Part shown: piece by piece, positions 17,150 through 25,417 of the stretch
Position numbering within the stretch: position 1 is the first letter of the stretch
How the letters are laid out: the number at the start of each line of letters is the position of its first letter
Assembly: GCF_001439665.1 (NCBI RefSeq)
Contig: NZ_LMAK01000003.1
Location: forward strand, 1 to 64,000
Length of the DNA stretch: 64,000 nucleotides
Source of the DNA: Formosa algae
Lineage (GTDB): Bacteria; Bacteroidota; Bacteroidia; Flavobacteriales; Flavobacteriaceae
Direction: 5' to 3'
Translations under genes and position numbers: made by a program
The notes under the pieces: generated by a model
What the model saw: only the letters and a program-made list of their open reading frames with translations
Database searches by the model: none
Told to the model about the DNA's origin: nothing

Positions 17150-18172
17150 TTACTTATTTCTTATTTTTTTCTCCCATTTCCAAGCCGATCTCATAGCATC
17201 ATCTAAGGTTAATTCAGACGTCCAACCTAACTCTGTATTGGCTTTTTCTGTATCTGCAAATGCCGCAACAACATCGCCTTCGCGACGTGGAGCAATTTTG
17301 TAATTTAAGTGTTCTCCAGACACCTTTTCAAAAGACTTAATAGCCTCTAAAACGGTACTTCCCGTGCCTGTACCTAGATTAAACACTTCAAAATTAGTAG
17401 TATTTTTACCATCTAACAAGCGTTTTAATGCTATTACATGCGCTTTAGCTAAATCTACAACATGAATATAATCACGCACACATGTTCCGTCTGTAGTTGG
17501 ATAATCGTCTCCAAATACAGACAATTGTTCGCGTAAACCTACCGCAGTTTGAGTAATAAAAGGAACTAAATTTAAAGGGACTCCAATTGGTAGCTCTCCA
17601 ATAAGTGCCGATTCGTGAGCACCAATAGGGTTAAAATAGCGTAAAGCAATCGCTTTTAAATTCGGACTTACTTTACAACTGTCTTTTATAATTTCTTCAC
17701 CAATTTGCTTCGTATTTCCATATGGAGACTCGGCTGGTTTTACAGGTGCATTTTCAGTAATGGGTAATTCGTCTGCTTGACCATAAACCGTACAAGACGA
17801 ACTGAAAATAAAATTAGCAGCTTGTAGTTTATTTAACTCTTGTAAAACGTAGACTAATGTATTTAGATTATTTTCATAATACAAAAGCGGATTTCCAACA
17901 CTTTCACCAACAGCTTTACTTGCAGCGAAATGAATTACACCATCAACATCATTATGCGTTCTAAAAAAGTCTTGAACACTTTGTTTATCTTTCAAATCTA
18001 ACTCTACAAAAAGGGGTTCCTTTCCAGTAATTCCGGTGATTCCTTTTAACACATCTCGAGATGAGTTTGAAAGATTATCAATAATAACCACCTCATAGCC
18101 TTCATGCTGAAGTTCTACAACGGTATGAGATCCTATAAATCCAAGGCCTCCAGTAACTAATATTTTACGCAT
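17150..18172 (-). CDS. galE: UDP-glucose 4-epimerase
   Basis: Short-chain dehydrogenase-type enzyme that interconverts UDP-glucose and UDP-galactose with bound NAD. The 340-residue protein has the NAD motif VTGGLGFIGSHTV at the N-terminus, SSSCTVYG, the catalytic YGNTK (Tyr-x-x-x-Lys) and RYFNPIGAHES. Its length fits GalE. UDP-GlcNAc or a uronic acid cannot be excluded as substrate. The start overlaps the end of the upstream aminotransferase gene by 8 nt, so the pair forms an operon that probably feeds surface polysaccharide synthesis. A terminator ends it. Confidence 0.92.
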   Translation of the reverse strand: MRKILVTGGLGFIGSHTVVELQHEGYEVVIIDNLSNSSRDVLKGITGITGKEPLFVELDLKDKQSVQDFFRTHNDVDGVIHFAASKAVGESVGNPLLYYENNLNTLVYVLQELNKLQAANFIFSSSCTVYGQADELPITENAPVKPAESPYGNTKQIGEEIIKDSCKVSPNLKAIALRYFNPIGAHESALIGELPIGVPLNLVPFITQTAVGLREQLSVFGDDYPTTDGTCVRDYIHVVDLAKAHVIALKRLLDGKNTTNFEVFNLGTGTGSTVLEAIKSFEKVSGEHLNYKIAPRREGDVVAAFADTEKANTELGWTSELTLDDAMRSAWKWEKKIRNK

Positions 18173-19298
18173 TGATAAATGATTTTACTTTTGTAGTAAT
18201 ATATTCAATCTGGTCGTCGTCTAATTCTGTATGCATAGGTAAAGAAATAACTTCTTTTACCAACTGATTAGTAACTTTAAAATCTGCTTCGTTATAACGG
18301 TCGTCTAAATAGGCCTTTTGGTTATGTAAAGGAATTGGATAATACACACCACATGGAATATCGTTTTCATTTAAAAACTTAGCCAAAGCATCACGATCTA
18401 CGCCTGTTACTTTTAAAGTATATTGGTGAAATACGTGATTGTCTTCTGCTCCACTTCTAAACGGTGTTGTAATATGTTTTTCATCTTTAAAAGCAGCATC
18501 GTATTTATTTGCAGCTTCTATTCTCGCTTTATTATAAGTGTCTAAGTTTGGTAATTTAGCACCTAAAACAGCAGCTTGAATGGCATCTAATCTAGAATTT
18601 ACACCTACCACATCGTGATGATAACGTTCGTACATCCCATGATTAACAATTCCACGAATGGTATGAGCTAATTCATCATTATTTGTAAAAATGGCTCCAC
18701 CATCTCCATAACAACCTAAGTTTTTAGAAGGGAAAAAAGAAGTTGCAGCAACATCTCCAATAGTACCAGCTTTTACTTTAGTTCCGTTTTTAAAGGTGTA
18801 ATTTGCACCTATAGCTTGAGCATTATCTTCAATTACAAACAAATTATTTGCTTCTGCTATTTCCATAATAGCTTCCATATTAGCACACTGCCCAAATAAG
18901 TGCACAGGCACTATAGCTTTTGTATTTGGTGTAATTGCTTTTTTAATGGCATCGATATCTATATTAAAAGTATCTGGCTCTACATCTACTAAAACTGGAG
19001 TTAATTGCAAGAGTGCAATCACCTCAACTGTAGCTGCAAACGTAAAATCTGTTGTAATAACTTCGTCTCCAGGTTTTAATCCTAATCCCATCATTGCAAT
19101 TTGCAACGCATCTGTACCATTAGCACAAGGAATAACGTGTTTTACATTTAAATACTGTTCTAAATTTTTCTGAAATTCGTGAACCTTTGGTCCGTTTACA
19201 AATGCTGTAGTTTCTAAAACGTCTTGAATAGAATCATTTACAACATCCTTTATTCTAGCATATTGACTTTTTAAGTCAACCATTTGAATTTTTCTCAT
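18165..19298 (-). CDS. DegT/DnrJ/EryC1/StrS-family sugar aminotransferase
   Basis: PLP-dependent aminotransferase that puts an amino group on a nucleotide-linked keto sugar. From the ATG ending at 19298 (MRKIQMVDLKSQYARIKD) it has 377 residues; an upstream start at 19319 adds seven residues unlike the family. Motifs are PCANGTDALQIAM, VIEDNAQAIGANY and the PLP-lysine region ATSFFPSKNLGCYGDGGAIF, with NSRLDAIQAAVL after it. The exact sugar is not deducible. It is coupled to galE by an 8-nt overlap and diverges from waaA. Confidence 0.9.
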   Translation of the reverse strand: MRKIQMVDLKSQYARIKDVVNDSIQDVLETTAFVNGPKVHEFQKNLEQYLNVKHVIPCANGTDALQIAMMGLGLKPGDEVITTDFTFAATVEVIALLQLTPVLVDVEPDTFNIDIDAIKKAITPNTKAIVPVHLFGQCANMEAIMEIAEANNLFVIEDNAQAIGANYTFKNGTKVKAGTIGDVAATSFFPSKNLGCYGDGGAIFTNNDELAHTIRGIVNHGMYERYHHDVVGVNSRLDAIQAAVLGAKLPNLDTYNKARIEAANKYDAAFKDEKHITTPFRSGAEDNHVFHQYTLKVTGVDRDALAKFLNENDIPCGVYYPIPLHNQKAYLDDRYNEADFKVTNQLVKEVISLPMHTELDDDQIEYITTKVKSFINA

Positions 19299-19454
19299 AA
19301 AAAAGAAATTAAGGTTCATTACTTCGAAGTATATGAACCATGAAAATTAATAAATCCTTTTGGAACATTAAGCACACGAAATTACGAAAATCAGCAACGT
19401 TTACCAATCAAATTATGCCAAAGAAATCCTATTTTTGCCCTAAAGCTTTTTAAT

Positions 19455-20696
19455 TTGAGAATTATATACAATATTGGCATTTTCCTAGCGAATTATTTAC
19501 TTCAACTCATTGGTCTGTTCAATGTAAAGATTAAATCTGGTGTGCTTGGCCGTAAAGAAACTTTCGATAAATTAAAAAACAATATTTTACCTACAGATAA
19601 CACACTTTGGTTTCACTGTGCCTCTTTAGGTGAGTACGAACAAGGTCTCCCGGTCTTTTCCGAAATAAAAAAACAATATCCCAACCATAAAGTTATACTG
19701 TCTTTCTTTTCGCCTTCTGGGTACGAGATTAGAAAACATACTCCCCTTGCAGACTGTGTTGTGTATTTACCTTTGGACTCTAAAAGTAATGCGCATAGAT
19801 TTTTAGATTTAGTTCACCCAGAACTTACGGTTTTTGTAAAATATGATATCTGGCCGAATGTTTTAAAGGAATTAAAACGCAGACAAGGCAGAGCCATATT
19901 AATTTCCGCATTATTTAGAAAAGAGCAGATTTTCTTTAAAAGCTATGGTACATTTATGAAAGATGCATTATTTGCTTTCGAACATATTTTTACCCAAAAC
20001 GTAGCTTCTAAACAATTATTAGAATCGGTAAACTATAATAACGTAAGCGTATCTGGAGACACACGTTTTGATCGCGTAGCCAATCAATTAGAAATTGACA
20101 ATACGTTAAATTTTATAGCCGAATTTAAACAAGACAAATTATGTTTTATAGCCGGAAGTACTTGGCCTGAAGACGAAAAATTATTAGTTAACTATATTAA
20201 TAATGAAGCGGCAGCAGATGTAAAATTTATTATTGCACCACATAACATTAAGCCAAATCAGATTGCTCAACTAAAAAACAGTCTAAAAGTAGAAACTGTA
20301 TTGTTTTCAGAAAAAGCAAATAAAACACGCTCTACCGCAACCGTTTTTATAATTGATACGATAGGTATATTAACGAAAATCTATAATTATGCAGACATTG
20401 CATATGTGGGGGGAGCAATAGGCACAACAGGATTACACAACACTTTGGAACCCGCAGTATTTGGAGCACCTATAATTATTGGTAATCATTTCGATAAATT
20501 TCCAGAAGCTAAAGCCATGTTGGATCACGAAGGTTTATTTTCTGTTAGCAATCAAACCCAATTAAATCAAATAGTTAACAAACTTATTGAAGACGAAAAT
20601 TTCAGAAAAACAGCTGGGGCTAAAAATGCTTTATATATTAACAAAAATAAAGGCGCTGTAAGTATAATACGTCTCCATTTAAGCAAAAAAAGTTAA
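19455..20696 (+). CDS. waaA: 3-deoxy-D-manno-octulosonic acid (Kdo) transferase
   Basis: Transfers Kdo from CMP-Kdo to lipid A at the inner membrane during lipopolysaccharide synthesis. The 413-residue protein has an N-terminal membrane anchor (YNIGIFLANYLLQLIGLF), FHCASLGEYEQGLPVF with the conserved Glu, and the C-terminal glycosyltransferase domain with AYVGGAIGTTGLHNTLEPAV. The start is TTG at 19455; no suitable ATG lies nearby upstream, and the N-terminal residues fit the family. A -7-like TATTTTTG occurs at 19430-19437, giving a leader of about 12 nt. Confidence 0.93.
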   Translation: MRIIYNIGIFLANYLLQLIGLFNVKIKSGVLGRKETFDKLKNNILPTDNTLWFHCASLGEYEQGLPVFSEIKKQYPNHKVILSFFSPSGYEIRKHTPLADCVVYLPLDSKSNAHRFLDLVHPELTVFVKYDIWPNVLKELKRRQGRAILISALFRKEQIFFKSYGTFMKDALFAFEHIFTQNVASKQLLESVNYNNVSVSGDTRFDRVANQLEIDNTLNFIAEFKQDKLCFIAGSTWPEDEKLLVNYINNEAAADVKFIIAPHNIKPNQIAQLKNSLKVETVLFSEKANKTRSTATVFIIDTIGILTKIYNYADIAYVGGAIGTTGLHNTLEPAVFGAPIIIGNHFDKFPEAKAMLDHEGLFSVSNQTQLNQIVNKLIEDENFRKTAGAKNALYINKNKGAVSIIRLHLSKKS

Positions 20697-20809
20697 ATAT
20701 TCTCATTTTTAACTAAAATTTAGAAGAAATTAACATTTTAAATATGATGATTTCTAAGAAGTTATTACCTTGGCCCTTGAAAATTAACAATAACTATAAC
20801 ATTCAAATT

Positions 20810-21235
20810 ATGAAAAAAATTATTTTAAGTGCTGCCCTTGTGTTTGCTTTAGGAACAACATTCACATCTTGTAGAGACGTAAAAGAAAAAGCTGAAAGCG
20901 CTACTGAAGCTACAGGTGAAGCAATGGATGATGCTGCTGATGCTGTAGAAGGTGCTGCAAAAGACACTAAAGACGCTGTAAACGATGCTGCTGATGCAAC
21001 AGGTGAAGCTATTGAAGGAGCTGCTAATGATGCTGGTGAAGCAGTAGACGGTGCAGTAGATGCAACAGGTGAAGCAATGGACAACGCTGCTGATGCTGTT
21101 GAAGGTGCTGCAACTGATGCTAAAGATGCCGCTGGTAAAGCTGTAGATGATGCTTCTAGTGCTGTAGAAGGTGCTGCAAAAGACACTAAAGATGCTGCGA
21201 CTAAAGCTGCAAATGACGCTATGAAAACTAAATAA
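20810..21235 (+). CDS. Ala/Asp-rich repetitive lipoprotein (LEA/YtxH-like)
   Basis: A 141-residue exported protein. A lipoprotein-type signal ends FTSC (Cys21). The mature part is built almost wholly of Ala, Asp, Glu, Lys, Gly, Thr and Val in repeated units such as DAADAVEGAAKDTKDA and DATGEAMD, which predict long amphipathic helices as in LEA-like and YtxH proteins. I take the ATG at 20810; an in-frame ATG at 20744 would put 22 residues before the signal. The function is unknown; a stress or desiccation buffer or an envelope spacer are possible. Internal DNA repeats imply growth by unit duplication. Confidence 0.8.
   Translation: MKKIILSAALVFALGTTFTSCRDVKEKAESATEATGEAMDDAADAVEGAAKDTKDAVNDAADATGEAIEGAANDAGEAVDGAVDATGEAMDNAADAVEGAATDAKDAAGKAVDDASSAVEGAAKDTKDAATKAANDAMKTK
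20937..21195 (+). repeat. Internal near-identical repeats in the lipoprotein gene
   Basis: A block of about 36 bp beginning GCTGTAGAAGGTGCTGCAAA occurs near 20943 and again near 21162 with almost no differences. A GATGCAACAGGTGAAGC block occurs near 20994 and again near 21059. The repeats encode the Ala/Asp-rich helical units. Confidence 0.75.
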
Positions 21236-21258
21236 TTAGTAACAATAGTATAAATAAT

Positions 21259-21295
21259 AAAAATCCCTTGTATTAACTTTACAAGGGATTTTTTT
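21259..21295. terminator. Bidirectional terminator
   Basis: A stem of about 14 bp (AAAATCCCTTGTA with its complement), a 7-nt loop and flanking A/T-runs. It lies between the lipoprotein gene (plus) and the small secreted protein gene (minus). Confidence 0.87.
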
Positions 21296-21299
21296 ATGC

Positions 21300-21692
21300 C
21301 TAAAATATTAAACTTGCCATTTTATATTTTCGTTTAAAAGGCTTGATTTTAGAATTGACTTGCTTTTTATAAGACGATAAAGCCGTATCATTTCCAAAGG
21401 CCTTACCCAAAACGCCTTCACGTTCTTTTTTTCGACTGGCGATTTTAGATTTTTTAGCATCATCGTCGTCAGAACTTCCCATAATTCCTACAACATCGCT
21501 AACAAAACTTTTATTTTCTGTTTCAACTTTAGAACTAACGTCTGAAGCTAATCCAGAATCACTACCTGGCTTTAATGCCGAGAGTAAATCTGTCGAAAAC
21601 TCTGGCGAGGGCAGTTTAATACTTTGCGCTTCAATATCTACAGACACAAATGCAAAAACAATAAAACATAAATAAACAAATGATTTTTTCAT
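21300..21692 (-). CDS. Small secreted hypothetical protein
   Basis: 130 residues. A signal peptide of about 23 residues ends DIEAQ. The mature part has a low-complexity Asp run (SSDDDDAKK) and a basic C-terminal half (KIKPFKRKYKMASLIF). There is no Cys at the cleavage site, so it is not a lipoprotein. I recognise no domain; similar small exported proteins occur in Flavobacteriaceae. Whether it acts in the periplasm or outside the cell is unknown. It converges on the repetitive lipoprotein gene and ends at their shared terminator. Confidence 0.65.
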   Translation of the reverse strand: MKKSFVYLCFIVFAFVSVDIEAQSIKLPSPEFSTDLLSALKPGSDSGLASDVSSKVETENKSFVSDVVGIMGSSDDDDAKKSKIASRKKEREGVLGKAFGNDTALSSYKKQVNSKIKPFKRKYKMASLIF

Positions 21693-21762
21693 AATTAATA
21701 ACTTTTATGGTTGAAGTCTAAATTTAGTTATTAATATGTAATAGCCCGATATTTTTGTAAAA

Positions 21763-22752
21763 TTATGATTGTAAAACAGATTCAATAGCCTCTAATTCTG
21801 ATGCAGAAAACTCTAAATTATCAAGTGCACCTAAATTATCTAGTAGTTGTGATTCACTACTTACACCTACCAAAACAGAAGTAATTCTATCATCTTTTAA
21901 TAACCACGCCACAGCCATTTGCGCTAAACTTTGGTTACGCTTTTCTGCAATAGCATTTAACTGTGTAACTTGTGCTAATACGGCTTTAGTAATGGTTTCT
22001 TTTTGAAGAAACCCTGTAGACTTTGCAGCTCGGGATTGTTCTGGAATGCCTTTTAAATATTTAGACGTTAAAATACCCTGTTGTAATGGCGAAAATGCAA
22101 TTGCACCTATACCTTCGTCTCCTAACACTTCTAAAAGCCCATCTTCAACCCAACGATCCATCATATTGTATCTTGGTTGATGAATTAAACATGGGGTTCC
22201 TAAATCTTTTAATATCCGCGATGCTTTTAAAGTATCTTCTGCATTATAATTTGAAATACCAACATACAATGCCTTCCCCTGCCGTACAATTAAATCTAAG
22301 GCAGCCATAGTTTCCTCTAAAGGCGTGTTTGGATCTGGACGATGATGATAAAAAACATCGACGTAGTCTAAGCCCATTCGTTGTAAACTCTGGTCTAAAC
22401 TAGAGACCAAATATTTCTTAGATCCCCATTCTCCATAAGGACCAGGCCACATTCTATATCCTGCTTTTGTAGAAATAATAAGCTCGTCGCGATAAGGCAC
22501 AAAGCTTTCTTTAAAAATACTACCAAAATTAGATTCTGCACTGCCAGGAGGCGGCCCGTAATTATTCGCTAAATCAAAATGTGTAATACCTTTATCAAAA
22601 GCAGTATGCAACATTTGCTTTCCATTACTTAACTTATCTACATCTCCAAAATTATGCCACAACCCTAACGATAAGGGAGGTAGTACTAATCCGCTTTTTC
22701 CACACCGTCTATACGGCATCGTATTATATCTATCACTATTTGCTTGATACAT
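21763..22752 (-). CDS. Aldo/keto reductase (YghZ-like)
   Basis: NADPH-dependent (beta/alpha)8-barrel reductase of 329 residues. It is closest in pattern to the YghZ/AKR14 group, which reduces L-glyceraldehyde 3-phosphate and other aldehydes. Visible features are MPYRRCGKSGLVLPPLSLG, the catalytic Tyr in DLANNYGPPPGSAE, Lys in ISTKAGYRMWPGPYG, His in VFYHHRPDPNTPLEE, and cofactor-binding VLVGVSSESQL near the end. It appears monocistronic. The physiological substrate is not determined by sequence. Confidence 0.9.
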   Translation of the reverse strand: MYQANSDRYNTMPYRRCGKSGLVLPPLSLGLWHNFGDVDKLSNGKQMLHTAFDKGITHFDLANNYGPPPGSAESNFGSIFKESFVPYRDELIISTKAGYRMWPGPYGEWGSKKYLVSSLDQSLQRMGLDYVDVFYHHRPDPNTPLEETMAALDLIVRQGKALYVGISNYNAEDTLKASRILKDLGTPCLIHQPRYNMMDRWVEDGLLEVLGDEGIGAIAFSPLQQGILTSKYLKGIPEQSRAAKSTGFLQKETITKAVLAQVTQLNAIAEKRNQSLAQMAVAWLLKDDRITSVLVGVSSESQLLDNLGALDNLEFSASELEAIESVLQS

Positions 22753-22838
22753 GTTCTTGTAATTAATTCTACGTTATTGTCAAAAATATAAAATAATTAC
22801 ACCACCGTATAATTACCTAAACGAATATAAAACAGCAC

Positions 22839-25088
22839 CTATTCTCCAAATGCTTTTTCCTTTTTCTTTTTTCCGAAAAGGCGTTTAAAAAATCCATCAC
22901 GCTTGTCTGGATCACAATCTAACGCTTCTAAAACGTCGTCTGAAGGGGTTTTAAACTTAGCCTGTGTAATGCTATTAAAATCGTTATTATTATTTAATCG
23001 GGATACAAAATTAGCAACAATAGGTAATGCTGAATTTGCTCCCTGACCAATGCCTGTACTACTAAAACCAATGCGGTGATCGTCGTTTCCAACCCAAGAT
23101 CCCATAACAAGATTAGGAGTAATACTCATAAACCAACCGTCACGATTGTCTTGAGTAGTTCCTGTTTTTCCAGCCATATCGTTAGATAACCCATAAGTAG
23201 AACGTATGCGCTTTGCTGTTCCTTCATTAATAGTGGCTTTCATAAACTCGATCATAGTTTCTCTAGTTTGTTCTGAATAAGCAGCATCTAATGGGGTACT
23301 AGGTTTATATCCGTATAAAACACGTCCGTCTTTATCTTCAATTTTTTCAATAAAATAAGGTCTCGAGGGCACACTTTCATTCACATAACTCGTGTAAGCC
23401 GACGTTAATTCCATAAGCGATAATTCTGCCGTTCCTAAAGCCAACGAAGGCACTTCTGGCAAATCTGAAACCACACCCATTTTACGAGCCTGATCTATTA
23501 CTGGCTGAATCCCTACTTGTTCTAAAACCTTAACAGCTATTGTATTTATAGATCTACTCAAAGCAGTTTCTAATGAATAATTCATGTAAGGATCGTCTTC
23601 TCCATCTGAGGCATTAGATGGCGTCCATCCCTCTTCATCTGTATATGTAATTTCTTTTACAGAAAAATAAGCACACGGTTCTAATCCCGATTCTAATGCT
23701 GCTGTATATACAAAAGGTTTAAATGTTGATCCTACTTGCCGTTTACCCATGGATATATGATCGTATTTAAAATGCTCAAAATTCACACCTCCAACATAAG
23801 CCCTTACAGCTCCAGTTTGCGGTTCTATAGCCACAAAACCAGCATTGAGAAATTTTAAATAATGCTTTAAACTATCTATAGTCGATATGGACATAATAGT
23901 ATCTCCTTCATATGTAAACAACGGTTTCTTAGATTTTTTTCGTAGTGAATCCATAATTTGAGCTTCCGACAGCTTCTTTGCTTGTAAACGTTTATACTCT
24001 GGTAATTTTTGGACAACTTCTTGTATCAATTCGTCATTTTTTAACCAAGGCGCGTGCGCACCATATGCATTTTCAAATTGAGTTTGTAAACGTTCCATAT
24101 GGCTAATCATACCTTGTTCTGCGTATTCTTGCATGGTATTATCTAAGGTAGTGGTAATTTTAAGACCATCTGTGTACAAATCATACTCCGTATCATCAGC
24201 ACTGTTAATACTATCTAAAACCTGAGACACTTGCTTTCTAACTTGCTCTCTAAAATAAGGCGCTAAACCTTCATTATAGGTGAATTTATGGTAATCGATT
24301 TCTATTGGAGTATTGCTCTCTTTTAATCGAGTAGCTTCATCTATATAACCATATTTTTCCATTTGTTGCAACACCACATCACGACGAAACTGACTGCGTT
24401 CTGGAAACAATCGCGGATTATAACTGTGGTTAGCTTTTAAACTTCCTACTAAGGTAGAAGCTTCCGACAGACTAAGATTACTGGTTGTGGTATTAAAAAA
24501 GCGCTGGGCTGCACTTTCTATACCAAAAGTATTTTCACTAAACGGCACAGTATTTAAATAAAGCGCTATAATGTCGTCTTTATCGTAAATCGCTTCAATT
24601 CTAGAAGCAATAATCATTTCTGAAATTTTATTTACAGGCATTGAAAATAACCCATGGTTTTTTCTGCCATATAAATTTTTAGCCAATTGTTGAGTTATCG
24701 TGCTTCCGCCTCCGGCAGAATCGTCTTGCAGCAATACACTTTTAAAAAACACTCTAAAAAAGCTTTTATAATCTATGCCTTCGTGCTCATAAAAACGAGC
24801 ATCTTCTGTAGCCACTAAGCCGTTTACTAGATATTTAGGAATATCTTTAAACTCAATGATACTTCTATCAAACACAAAATATTTTCCTAGTAAGTCTTCA
24901 TTACGATCTAGGATTAGACTGGCTTCAGCTTGTTTTAAATCGGACAACTCTGTTTTAGAAGGTATTTTTCCCCAAACTTCTAAATAAATACTTCCTATAA
25001 AAAGTAATACTAAAAGCGCTCCGAACAGAACTAGTTTTATTAGTATACCTAACCATGACCTTTTTTTAAGTTTTGTTTGTTTTTTCAA
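22839..25088 (-). CDS. Class A penicillin-binding protein (PBP1A-like)
   Basis: Bifunctional peptidoglycan synthase of 749 residues. One N-terminal membrane helix spans about 15-35. The glycosyltransferase domain (about 60-240) has the catalytic Glu in ATEDARFYEHEG (Glu95), GGGSTITQQLAKNLY and SEMIIASRIE. The transpeptidase domain (about 415-700) has the nucleophile Ser454 in STFK, SIN at 513-515 and KTG at 641-643. The start is a TTG (25088-25086); no in-frame ATG lies near, and the basic tail MKKQTKLKKR before the membrane helix fits the family. The C-terminus is Lys-rich. Confidence 0.93.
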   Translation of the reverse strand: MKKQTKLKKRSWLGILIKLVLFGALLVLLFIGSIYLEVWGKIPSKTELSDLKQAEASLILDRNEDLLGKYFVFDRSIIEFKDIPKYLVNGLVATEDARFYEHEGIDYKSFFRVFFKSVLLQDDSAGGGSTITQQLAKNLYGRKNHGLFSMPVNKISEMIIASRIEAIYDKDDIIALYLNTVPFSENTFGIESAAQRFFNTTTSNLSLSEASTLVGSLKANHSYNPRLFPERSQFRRDVVLQQMEKYGYIDEATRLKESNTPIEIDYHKFTYNEGLAPYFREQVRKQVSQVLDSINSADDTEYDLYTDGLKITTTLDNTMQEYAEQGMISHMERLQTQFENAYGAHAPWLKNDELIQEVVQKLPEYKRLQAKKLSEAQIMDSLRKKSKKPLFTYEGDTIMSISTIDSLKHYLKFLNAGFVAIEPQTGAVRAYVGGVNFEHFKYDHISMGKRQVGSTFKPFVYTAALESGLEPCAYFSVKEITYTDEEGWTPSNASDGEDDPYMNYSLETALSRSINTIAVKVLEQVGIQPVIDQARKMGVVSDLPEVPSLALGTAELSLMELTSAYTSYVNESVPSRPYFIEKIEDKDGRVLYGYKPSTPLDAAYSEQTRETMIEFMKATINEGTAKRIRSTYGLSNDMAGKTGTTQDNRDGWFMSITPNLVMGSWVGNDDHRIGFSSTGIGQGANSALPIVANFVSRLNNNNDFNSITQAKFKTPSDDVLEALDCDPDKRDGFFKRLFGKKKKEKAFGE

Positions 25089-25417
25089 TGTTATATTTTA
25101 AAATGTTAAACCCCAGCATAAAACCTAATTAACCGTTAGTGTTTTATACAAAAAAAACTAAATAAGGACCTTTTAATTTCCTATAAAGTTTGAATTAATA
25201 ATTAACGCATTTAATCCCGAAATAGTCTTATAATGTTTTTTTATTACTGATTAAAATTAACCATATCCATTGAATAATTTTCAGTTTTATGAGCTTTTAA
25301 AACATTTTAAATGTAATTTAAGTTCTATAATTTCAACATCGATGTTCTAAATTATTTTGAGTTACATTTGCATATCGTCCTATCTTGGTATTATCAACAC
25401 TTATTTCCTTTATCAAA
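25089..25417. other. Divergent intergenic region between the PBP and patatin genes
   Basis: 329 bp of AT-rich DNA between two divergent genes. The only recognisable signal is TACATTTG at 25363-25370, a -7 box for the patatin gene, without a clear TTG -33 partner. I see no open frame, RNA fold or repeat. Confidence 0.5.

Noticed and set aside
20803-21186. Long minus-strand open frame rich in Ala and Ser
   Set aside because: It is the antisense shadow of the GC-richer Ala/Asp repeat gene.
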